The position numbers were made by a program, and so were the translations under genes. Shown one piece after another: positions 10,301 through 16,653 of a stretch of 64,000 bases of DNA (position 1 is the stretch's first letter; each line of letters starts with the position of its first letter). A model generated the notes under the pieces. The model did not search any database and was not told the DNA's origin. It worked only from the letters and a program-made list of their open reading frames with translations. The stretch comes from a bacterium (GTDB taxonomy: Bacteria; Planctomycetota; UBA1135; UBA2386). The DNA is taken from NCBI GenBank assembly GCA_030432695.1, contig JAUILN010000003.1, positions 124,001 to 188,000 of the forward strand, given 5' to 3'.

Positions 10301-11016
10301 CCTGGACTGCTCGCGGCGGTCCGGTCGATCGGAGTCGGCGCCGCATCGGCGGGCCAGGCGAGATAGACGAGTGCCGCCAGGGCTGTTGCCCCGACGCCGA
10401 GCATGGTGAGTTTCATGGCGATCCCAAGACCTACGAGAGTCGTCGCCATGCCTGCCGCGGCCGCGTCCTGCGGCCGGGCGATCGGAACGAGCAGCAGGCA
10501 CCACGCGCGGCGGTCGCCGGCGTGTTGTGCGTCGAGTCGTTCGCGCATCAGGGCCAGTCCGCGGCGCACGTGGCTGCGGACCGTCGCCGCAGGCACGCCC
10601 TGCGACTGCGCGATCTCGGCGGGCTCGAGTCCTTCCAGGTAGCGCAGCGTCACCGCGGTGCGGTAGGGCTCGGTGAGCCCGCGCAACGCTTCGACGACTT
10701 CACGCCGCTGGTCCTCGCGCTCCAGCACCTCGTCGGCGGACGGCAGGGTCTCTTCACCCCGCGCCGCCTCGCGCTCGCGGGCGATCCGTCGCCGCGCCCC
10801 ACGCGCCTCGTTGGCAGCCTGGTTGCGGACGATGGTCGCGAGCCACGCGCGCAGACTCTGCGGCCGGCTCTTCGAGCGGAGCGCTGCGACCCAGGTGTCC
10901 TGCACCACGTCGTCGACGCGGTGGTCGTCGAACAGGAGTCCGCGCGCCAGGCGGCGCACGAAGTCCTCCTCGGCGAGCAGGCGTTCGGGGTCGAGCTTCA
11001 GTCCGATCTCGGTCAT
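7345..11016 (-). CDS. ECF sigma factor fused to a membrane anchor and long regulatory-repeat region
   Basis: 1223 residues. Region 2 spans about 10-75 (VDDVVQDTWVAALRS, LRAWLATIVRNQAAN) and region 4 about 105-160 (LTEPYRTAVTLRYLEGL, PAEIAQSQGVPAATVRSHVRRG). A hydrophobic stretch at 192-220 is a likely membrane segment. About 1000 residues of carboxypeptidase-regulatory-like modules follow (GRLVDPSGAPLAKAKV, GIVHDAAGNPVAGAEV, VRVDGEPAVGYPIL, VDEQGRPVTDSNVLL), many ending in a TDADGEFVF-type strand. Architecture matches the neighbour at 3320-6406, but the sequences are clearly diverged. As there, coupling of an outside signal to transcription is inferred from topology only. About 224 bases without a gene separate its 3' end from the peroxiredoxin start. 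Confidence 0.88.
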   Translation of the reverse strand: MTEIGLKLDPERLLAEEDFVRRLARGLLFDDHRVDDVVQDTWVAALRSKSRPQSLRAWLATIVRNQAANEARGARRRIAREREAARGEETLPSADEVLEREDQRREVVEALRGLTEPYRTAVTLRYLEGLEPAEIAQSQGVPAATVRSHVRRGLALMRERLDAQHAGDRRAWCLLLVPIARPQDAAAAGMATTLVGLGIAMKLTMLGVGATALAALVYLAWPADAAPTPIDRTAASSPGDPGTNRLAGDPGAGTTTAEAGRSLVDDADSGALGRHTDPARLGGYRGRLVDPSGAPLAKAKVRLFAFDPSALFLAPAFSQREAETDADGEFVFDSLPNGSDALLLADVEGPLRQLVSIEATVLAGERSDLGTFRLEDRGQVTGIVHDAAGNPVAGAEVLAAQVPAVALAAFPLHRFVLEQGALLTLPRPTATELASPEGLAEYPYRLMRALAVLGRDPVTDPDGPDHAAVVLDGEGVRPLWEQLPLARTNTDDAGRFVLRGVSDGNPLLVVRPPAGSHAGVARSDGLRVASGRTTDAGVIALPRGELCAGFVFDPETDEGVAGVEVKVAPIGLLGFTGAAPCEATVTTDSDGLFEVHGVDRIPHLVAFRRGPTEPWTLHGPIAPGEEPEIPLPPRGALTIRLMGAEGVEGSEFQIEARPTPLLGELGRLVARDPFHRVSLASAESGVLRTEAKTHGAWTFRITHPDFHPRIFVANLPSERPLTVNLLPRRPLTIAVRRPDGRPCVGATVLVQDVTDLDAESILPTDYGLPIWNEHLPEAPVRTDERGEVELDSVAAFSVVSAFAPDGSGMAVAKVGENPEQRRITLELGGVGKIEGRIEVGPVSMRKVGDFQVVLRQPTFGDDTVDVPPFRRVLLPDAEGRFGCESVPEGRYYVELFERSREPLTLERAIQKARSRSNIWFRESGIQEREIQVTAGRSQDVVFQIGGADPTLGYVTGVVRVDGEPAVGYPILRRDATYDDSDDTWMDWGWETSDRIETDAEGRFVFADLKPGKQVLGVADRDDGDVLHLWSVDILAGRGADVHGDIRTGSAELTLVDEQGRPVTDSNVLLKFAGAETPFTVALVESTDAQGCVRFTRIGAGRYEVRLMSSFADLEETEIDVPAGSMPFEGRFTVTRRYVINAHYADDLRLKDNQMVGLQARLPNVHTGPSSATTGDRVQLSLAHATTYDLYLFLDGDYYRADPPSITLSEPETTITVRRGPKVD

Positions 11017-11143
11017 GGCGCGGGCAGGGACACCACGGGGTCGGGGAGCGTTGCGGGAACTGTCGGAAATCGCAGGAGCGGCGTGACCGATCGGGGCGTG
11101 CGGGGCACCGAGGGCGGGGGGCGCCGAGCCCTCGCCCAGGAAC

Positions 11144-11149
11144 TATCAT
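11144..11149 (+). promoter_or_regulatory. -10-like box of first Uma2-like gene
   Basis: TATCAT lies 18 nt before the ATG at 11168, followed by GGGAG. The second paralogue has TATGCT at exactly the same distance, and both share CCGAACCGATG at the start. The conserved placement supports a promoter with a short leader. Confidence 0.4.
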
Positions 11150-11167
11150 GACGGGAGACCCGAACCG

Positions 11168-11815
11168 ATGCTCACGATGGCCGACCACACCGAGACCACC
11201 ACGCTGCCTGGCGTCCAATGGCAGAACTACCTGCGGATCCGCGACGACCTCGAAAGGTCCGGAAGCCGCCGTCGCCGGGTGTTCTTCGGTCAGGAAGGGG
11301 TGTTCGTCGTGACCCCCTCGCATCGGCATGACTTCGTCACCGATCGGGTGCGGATCGCGGCCCAGGAGTTCGCCTTCCGGTACGGCATCTCGATCGACGC
11401 CGGACGATCGACCACGCTTCGCCACACGCAGATCCAGCGAGCGGCGGAAGGCGACGACTGCCTGTGGATCCGTCGCCCCGACCGGAATCGGCGGCGGCAT
11501 CAACTCGATCTCGCGGTGGACCCCCCACCCGACGTGGTGATCGAGACCGAGGTCACGCACCCCGCCGATCCGCGGCTCTCGATCTACGCGGAATTGGGCG
11601 TCGGTGAGGTCTGGCGGGTCCGCACCGGCGCCGGTTGGTCGCCGGTGGTGACGATGTTCGTGTGGGAGGAGGGCGACGCGGCCTATCGCGAGGTCCGGAG
11701 CAGTCGGGTGTTGGAGGGGTGCGAGGCCTCGTGGTTGGAAGGACTGCTGGTGGACATCTGGGATCAGGACCTGAACACGTTCGTGGCTACGGTCCGGGCG
11801 TCGCTGGAGGGGTGA
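11168..11815 (+). CDS. Uma2/DUF820-like putative nuclease, copy 1
   Basis: 215 residues. Family hallmarks in order: TLPGVQWQNYL at the N-terminus, TPSHRHDF, then PPDVVIETEV and IYAELGVGEVWRV. Uma2 proteins have a PD-(D/E)XK nuclease fold in which the acidic PD and ExE residues and a lysine just before the Y..LGV segment form the active site. Here the lysine position appears to hold arginine (ADPRLSIYAELGV), so activity is uncertain. The next gene is a same-length paralogue. Uma2 genes are often multiplied in cyanobacteria and planctomycetes, and their role is not established. No signal peptide, so cytoplasmic. Confidence 0.75.
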   Translation: MLTMADHTETTTLPGVQWQNYLRIRDDLERSGSRRRRVFFGQEGVFVVTPSHRHDFVTDRVRIAAQEFAFRYGISIDAGRSTTLRHTQIQRAAEGDDCLWIRRPDRNRRRHQLDLAVDPPPDVVIETEVTHPADPRLSIYAELGVGEVWRVRTGAGWSPVVTMFVWEEGDAAYREVRSSRVLEGCEASWLEGLLVDIWDQDLNTFVATVRASLEG

Positions 11816-11895
11816 GCAGTTTTCTCGGATCGAGCGTGACCCGTCGTCGACTGCGGTGCACCGGGAGACTGCCAACACATCTTCCTCCCGCCGTC

Positions 11896-11901
11896 TATGC
11901 T
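11896..11901 (+). promoter_or_regulatory. -10-like box of second Uma2-like gene
   Basis: TATGCT lies 18 nt before the ATG at 11920, matching the position of TATCAT in the upstream paralogue. AAGGGG between box and start could serve as a weak ribosome-binding site. Confidence 0.4.
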
Positions 11902-11919
11902 CCAAGGGGTACCGAACCG

Positions 11920-12567
11920 ATGCTCGCCATGTCGACCGAACCGGAGACCGCCACGCTGCCGGGCGTGGCCTGGGACACCTATCTCGAACTGCGCGACCAG
12001 CTCTACGCTGCGGGTTCTCGGGGCAAGCGGGTCTTCTACGGCGAGGAGGGGGTGTTCCTCGTGACTCCCTCGCACCGTCACGACGTGCTCACCCGTCTGG
12101 TCTCGGCGCTGGTTCAGGAGGTCGCGATGTCGCGCGGACTGCGTCTTGGGTCCGCGCTCTCGACCACGCTGAAGCGGGTGGATCTCCACCGGGCCGCAGA
12201 GGCCGACGACTGCTTCTGGATCGACAACGAGGACTACGACCAACGGGTCCATGACCTCGACCTCGCTCGGATGCCCGCTCCCGATCTGGTGGTCGAGGTC
12301 GAGGTGAGGCGATCTGCCGACCCACGGATGCCGATCTACGCGGCGCTCGGTGTCCGCGAGATCTGGCGCGTGCGCGCGACCGGGGGCGCCGGGTTGCGCA
12401 TCGGCATCCACTCGCTGCGCGACGGCGGGTGCTATGCAGAGGTGGACGAGAGCGAGGTCCTGCCGCATCTGCTTCGCGACTGGATCCAGGCCGAGGTCGA
12501 ACGGGGTTACGAGCTCGGCTTGACCGAGTGGGTGGGCCGGCTGCGCGCGGAGCTGCCCTTCTCCTGA
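11920..12567 (+). CDS. Uma2/DUF820-like putative nuclease, copy 2
   Basis: 215 residues from the ATG at 11920, exactly the length of the upstream paralogue, which is why this start is chosen although the frame is open further upstream. The two share TLPGV.W, EEGVFLVTPSHRHD, STTL, EADDCFWI and PAPDLVVEVEV with IYAALGVREIWRV. The expected lysine is again replaced by arginine (ADPRMPIYAALGV). The copies are 104 bases apart, each with its own promoter-like box, so they look like an old tandem duplication rather than a strict operon. The last codons and stop are written in a short repeat (CCCTTCTCCTGA) that recurs twice downstream. Function unknown beyond the family. Confidence 0.75.
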   Translation: MLAMSTEPETATLPGVAWDTYLELRDQLYAAGSRGKRVFYGEEGVFLVTPSHRHDVLTRLVSALVQEVAMSRGLRLGSALSTTLKRVDLHRAAEADDCFWIDNEDYDQRVHDLDLARMPAPDLVVEVEVRRSADPRMPIYAALGVREIWRVRATGGAGLRIGIHSLRDGGCYAEVDESEVLPHLLRDWIQAEVERGYELGLTEWVGRLRAELPFS

Positions 12568-12628
12568 GCAACCCTTCTCCTGAGCCATGGGGCGCCCGAG
12601 CGACCCTTATCCTGAGCTATGGGGCGCC
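12556..12628. repeat. Short tandem repeat across convergent stop codons
   Basis: CCCTTCTCCTGAGC occurs at 12556-12569 and 12572-12585, and as CCCTTATCCTGAGC at 12604-12617. The last two continue into NATGGGGCGCC. The first copy provides the TGA of the Uma2-like gene; the third contains the TAG of the symporter on the other strand (12617-12619). Confidence 0.75.
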
Positions 12629-13924
12629 TGCGCCGCGGTGAGCCTCGTCGTCGGGCTCCGCATGCCGGGCCACGAACGCCGCTGCGCCGAGATCGCCGAC
12701 CACGTTCGGCACCGTCCGCGCCATGTCGAGCAGGCGGTCGATGCCGAGGATCACGCCGAGGCCTTCCGGCGGTACGCCGAGCGTCGCGAGCAGACCCATG
12801 ATGAGCGGCAGCGAGCCGCCGGGCACTCCCGCCGCTCCGACCGCGACCACCACCGCCATGCCGAGCACCGTCGCGTGCTGGCCGGCGCTCAGCGGCACGC
12901 CGAACACCGCGGCGAGGAACAGCACCGTCAGCGTCAGGAACACCGCGGTGCCGGTCATGTGGATCGTCGCGCCGAGCGGCAGGACGAAGCCGGTGATGCG
13001 CGGCGGCAGGCCGAGGCCGTCGGTGGCGAGGACCAGATTGGTGGGCAGGGTCGCCGAGCTCGAGCTGGTCGAGAACGCGGTCACCGCGGCGATGCGCGCG
13101 CTGCGCCAGAAGCGACCGAGCGGCAGGGTGGTGGTGAGCCGTACCAACACGCTGGTCGCGACGAAGGTCTGCAGCGCCAGCCCGAGCAGCACCGCGACTG
13201 CGAACAGCGCCAACTGCGCCAGCAGGTCCCAGCCGAAGCGCACCGTCGCGTCGAACAACAGGCACAGCACGCCGAGCGGCGCCAGCTTCATCGCCAGCTC
13301 GACCAGGCGGACGGTGACCGATCCGATCGAGTCGAGCAGTGCCAACGTCGGCTCGGCCTTGGGGCGAGGGATCGTCAGGAGCGCGATGCCGACCAGCACC
13401 GCGACCGTGATGACCGCCAGCATCTGGCCTTGCACCGCGGCGGCGAGCGGGTTGCGCGGGATCAGATCGACGAGCGTGTCGACGCCGAGACCTCCGCCGG
13501 ATGCCTGCAGCGCGGCGGTGCGTTCTGAGTAGGTCCGGACCAACTCGTCACGCAGCTCGGGACTCAGGCCGGTGCCCGGTTGCAGCACCACGAACACGCC
13601 CCAGCCGAGCAGGGCCGCGAGTGCGCTCGACACCGCGAAGTAGCCGAGCGTCAGCCCACCGAGCCGACGCAGCCCCTGGGTGCGGCCGAGTCCCGCGATC
13701 CCGAGCGCGATCGAGGTGAACACCAGCGGTACGACCGTGAGCAGGAGGAGCCGCAGGAAGATCTCGCCGGCGGGGCGCGCGACGACGTCGGCGATCCAGG
13801 CCAATGCGGGCGCGGTCTCGGGGTTCGGTGCGCCGAACAGGGCGCGACAGCCGAGGCCGAGGAGTGCGCCGAGCGCGAGCGCGACGAGGACGCGGTTGGA
13901 GGAGTGCACGGAGTCTGTAACCAA
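12617..13924 (-). CDS. Dicarboxylate/amino acid:cation symporter (DAACS family)
   Basis: 435 residues with about eight hydrophobic helices, as in GltP/DctA-type transporters. The signature elements are in order: the serine-rich hairpin AFSTSSSSATLP, the cation/substrate motif LPLGATIHMTGTA, the second hairpin GAAGVPGGSLP, and the substrate-binding helix DRLLDMARTVPNVVGD. These proteins import C4-dicarboxylates, glutamate or aspartate with sodium ions or protons. In GltPh-type members the motif reads NMDGT; here it is HMTGT, which may alter cation coupling. The arginine in the last helix is usual for acidic substrates. It is convergent with the Uma2-like gene and has no obvious operon partner. 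Confidence 0.93.
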   Translation of the reverse strand: MVTDSVHSSNRVLVALALGALLGLGCRALFGAPNPETAPALAWIADVVARPAGEIFLRLLLLTVVPLVFTSIALGIAGLGRTQGLRRLGGLTLGYFAVSSALAALLGWGVFVVLQPGTGLSPELRDELVRTYSERTAALQASGGGLGVDTLVDLIPRNPLAAAVQGQMLAVITVAVLVGIALLTIPRPKAEPTLALLDSIGSVTVRLVELAMKLAPLGVLCLLFDATVRFGWDLLAQLALFAVAVLLGLALQTFVATSVLVRLTTTLPLGRFWRSARIAAVTAFSTSSSSATLPTNLVLATDGLGLPPRITGFVLPLGATIHMTGTAVFLTLTVLFLAAVFGVPLSAGQHATVLGMAVVVAVGAAGVPGGSLPLIMGLLATLGVPPEGLGVILGIDRLLDMARTVPNVVGDLGAAAFVARHAEPDDEAHRGAGAP

Positions 13925-14144
13925 GTCGATCTTACAGGCTCAGTTCAGGTCTCTGCGGCCTGCTGCGCGGCACCTGTGAGCTCGTGACTTCGAAGCAACC
14001 ACGAACTCATTGGCGGCCAGGATCGGGACGTGGGCAAGGGGGCGCCGCGGTCGCGGGCTCCGCACCGGCGGGCGCCGGCGTTGCTCGATCCGTGTTAGAC
14101 TCGATCGCGCCTGCCCGCGCGACCGTTCCCACCCTACAGGTCTC

Positions 14145-15746
14145 ATGCGGACATCCCTCTCCGTCCCTCTCACTGCCGCGCTCCTGTCTCTCGCGGCTCC
14201 AGCGCAGTCTCCGGTCCCCTTCCCGTTCCAACTCGTCCAGGCCCAGCCGACCGAGCTCCTGCTCGCGCCGTCGCTCGCCGGCTTCGACGACCTCGCCTCC
14301 CGGACCGCGGTGCGACTGACCGGCGTTCCCGTTCCGGGCGGTGGCGTGGTCGATCTCGACCTGCGCCGGATCTCCCTGCACCTGGCGCCGGGTGCGATCC
14401 ACGTCGATGGCGTGTCGACCGCCGGCCCGGTGGATCCGCGCCTGAGCCTCTGGGGCGGGCGCCTCGCCGGTAACCCCGACTCCGATGCCTTCCTGGCGTT
14501 CTCCTCGACCGGTGCCCATGGCTGGTTCGGTCCGCACGGCGACCTGGTGCACATGGTTGCAGACCCCGGTCCCGGCAACGATTGGTCGAACGCGCGGACC
14601 CGACTGGTCCCCGAGTCGGCGGTGGCTGCGGGTCGGCCATCGTTCGATGGTTGCACGGTGATCTCGCCGCCCGGCCAGCCGACCGCGACGGTGCACACCG
14701 GGCCGAGCGCTGCGAACGCCGGCAACACGCTCTATGAGGCCAAGGTCGGCTTCGAGACCGACTACGAGTTCTACGCGCTGTTCAACAACCTCACCGCCGC
14801 GCAGAACTACGCGCTGGTAGTCATCGGCGCGGTGGCGAGCCGCTACCAGGAGCAGTGTGACGCGGTCTTCACCCTGCCCTACGTCGGCTTCCACACCGCC
14901 AACAACGATCCCTGGTCCGCGTCGGACTGTAGCGGTCGACTCAACGAGTTCCGGAGGGCCTGGGACCGCGGCGCCGCGCCGGCCTACGCGCACGTCTACC
15001 ACATGATCTCGGGCGTCCGGCTCAGCGGCTGTGGTGGTGTCGCCTACCTCGGCGTGCTGTGCAACCGGAACTACGGCTTCGGGCTCAGCGGCCACTACAA
15101 CACCAACTTCACCTGGCCGAACCCGTCGCGTTCCGTGACCTGGGATTTCATGGTCATGGCGCACGAGCTGGGTCACAACTTCGGCGCGCCCCACACCCAC
15201 GACTACAGCCCGCCGATCGACACCTGTGCGAGTGGTGGCTGCATCTCCAACGGCACGATCATGAGCTACTGCCATACGTGTGCCGGCGGGATGAACAACA
15301 TCGACATCCGCTTCCACCCGCGGGTCGCGGCGACGATCCAGGCGACGGTTGCGCAGTCGTGCATGCAGCCTTTCGAGGGCATGACCACCGAGGACCTGCA
15401 CTACGGCCGCCCCGGCAGCAATGGACGTCCGGTCCAGGACCTGAGCTACGCGAATGCTCGGGTCGTGGTCGACGTCTCGAGCGCGCCGCTCAGCCAGCCC
15501 GGTGTGGTGTTCTTCGGCTTCACGCAGCAGAATCAGCAGTTCCTGGGCTGGTGGCTCGTCCCGAGTCCCGACCTGGCGATCCCGCTGGCGGCCGATGCCG
15601 CAGGCGATGCGAGCTACTCCTTCCCCGTGCAGCCGTCGTTCCCGATGGGGGTCGAACTCTACGCGCACTCGTGGTTCCTCGACCCATCGGGGTTCCTGCC
15701 GTATTCGATCTCGAACGCGACGCGCGCACTGCTGATCAAACCGTGA
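14145..15746 (+). CDS. Secreted reprolysin-like zinc metalloprotease
   Basis: 533 residues. Signal peptide MRTSLSVPLTAALLSLAAPAQ. A prodomain-like part (about 25-195) precedes a catalytic domain with HELGHNFGAPHTHD from residue 340, the HExxHxxGxxH zinc site of metzincins, followed by the methionine-turn candidate GTIMSYCHTC. Many cysteines (SDCSGR, SGCGG, DTCASGGCIS) suggest disulphides. The last 110 residues form a beta-rich C-terminal domain. The ATG at 14145 starts the signal peptide although the frame is open upstream. Family members (M12B-like) cleave extracellular proteins; the substrate here is unknown. TAGACT at 14096-14101 may be a promoter element. The next gene starts 6 nt after the stop. 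Confidence 0.85.
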   Translation: MRTSLSVPLTAALLSLAAPAQSPVPFPFQLVQAQPTELLLAPSLAGFDDLASRTAVRLTGVPVPGGGVVDLDLRRISLHLAPGAIHVDGVSTAGPVDPRLSLWGGRLAGNPDSDAFLAFSSTGAHGWFGPHGDLVHMVADPGPGNDWSNARTRLVPESAVAAGRPSFDGCTVISPPGQPTATVHTGPSAANAGNTLYEAKVGFETDYEFYALFNNLTAAQNYALVVIGAVASRYQEQCDAVFTLPYVGFHTANNDPWSASDCSGRLNEFRRAWDRGAAPAYAHVYHMISGVRLSGCGGVAYLGVLCNRNYGFGLSGHYNTNFTWPNPSRSVTWDFMVMAHELGHNFGAPHTHDYSPPIDTCASGGCISNGTIMSYCHTCAGGMNNIDIRFHPRVAATIQATVAQSCMQPFEGMTTEDLHYGRPGSNGRPVQDLSYANARVVVDVSSAPLSQPGVVFFGFTQQNQQFLGWWLVPSPDLAIPLAADAAGDASYSFPVQPSFPMGVELYAHSWFLDPSGFLPYSISNATRALLIKP

Positions 15747-15752
15747 GTCATT

Positions 15753-16556
15753 GTGAAGCGCTCCCGCTACGCCCCCGGCGAGTTCTGCTGGGTGGATCTC
15801 GCATCCCACGGTTTCGACGCGGCGGCCGACTTCTACGCGGCCGTGTTCGACTGGCAGCGGGAGATCTTCGACACGCAGGGTGGGCCACCCTACGCGCGGT
15901 TCCTGCATCAGGGTCGGGTGGTCGCTGGCCTCGGTGAGCTGAACCAGGAGATGCGGGACGCCGGTGTGCCGGCGATGTGGAACGCCTACGTGGCGGTCGC
16001 CGACGCAGATGCGGCGGTGGCCCGCGTCGCCCGGCTCGGCGGGCAGGTCGTCGTGCCGGTGATGCCCGTGCTCGACGCCGGTCGGTTGGCCTTCGTCAAC
16101 GACCCGGTGGGTGGCGCCATGTTGGGCCTCTGGGAAGCCGGCAGCTTCACCGGCGCGCAGTGGGTCGACGCCAGTGGAGCCAACTGCTGGCGTGAACTCG
16201 CGACGCGCGACGTGGCCGGTGCGCGACGCTTCTACGGTGAGCTGTTGGGCTGGGACTTCGTCGCTCATCCACATGCGCCGCCCGACTACTCGGTGCTCGA
16301 GGTCGATGCCGCCGAGGGTGGGCGTCGTCAGCTTGGCGGGATCCTGGGCATGGGGCCCGAGTGGGGCGAGGTGCCGGCACACTGGAGCGTCTACTTCCAG
16401 GTCGACGACCTGGAGGACAGCGTGGCGCGAGTCCAGGCCGCGGGCGGATCGATCCGGGTCGAGCCGTTCGACACCCCGGTTGGCCCGCTGGCCATCGTGG
16501 CGGATCTCCATGGTGCCGGGTTCCACCTGATCCAGCCGCACCACAGCGCGGCCTGA
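15753..16556 (+). CDS. Two-domain VOC (glyoxalase/bleomycin-resistance fold) protein
   Basis: 267 residues with two similar halves: 1-130 begins GEFCWVDLASHGFDAAADFYAAVFDW and 131-267 begins GANCWRELATRDVAGARRFYGELLGWDF. Each half is a vicinal-oxygen-chelate domain. The paired layout and the phrases LFG..L/GWDF, GGI and P.HWSVYF.VDD are typical of a large actinobacterial and planctomycete family annotated as VOC family protein, whose substrates are unknown. Several metal-ligand positions are not clearly conserved. The start is a GTG 6 nt after the protease stop, so the two may be co-transcribed, although one is secreted and this one cytoplasmic. Confidence 0.85.
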   Translation: MKRSRYAPGEFCWVDLASHGFDAAADFYAAVFDWQREIFDTQGGPPYARFLHQGRVVAGLGELNQEMRDAGVPAMWNAYVAVADADAAVARVARLGGQVVVPVMPVLDAGRLAFVNDPVGGAMLGLWEAGSFTGAQWVDASGANCWRELATRDVAGARRFYGELLGWDFVAHPHAPPDYSVLEVDAAEGGRRQLGGILGMGPEWGEVPAHWSVYFQVDDLEDSVARVQAAGGSIRVEPFDTPVGPLAIVADLHGAGFHLIQPHHSAA

Positions 16557-16653
16557 TCGGAGTCGAAAGTCCCGGACGACTCCGAAGATCCCGACTCGGC
16601 CGGTTTCCCTCCTCCAGCGGCGCGCGGGGCGCCGTGCGACGATGAGGTGAGCG

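Noticed and set aside
14081..14101. TTGCTC and TAGACT as a complete -35/-10 promoter for the protease
   Set aside because: The spacing of 9 bases is too short for a paired promoter; only TAGACT is kept as a possible -10 element.
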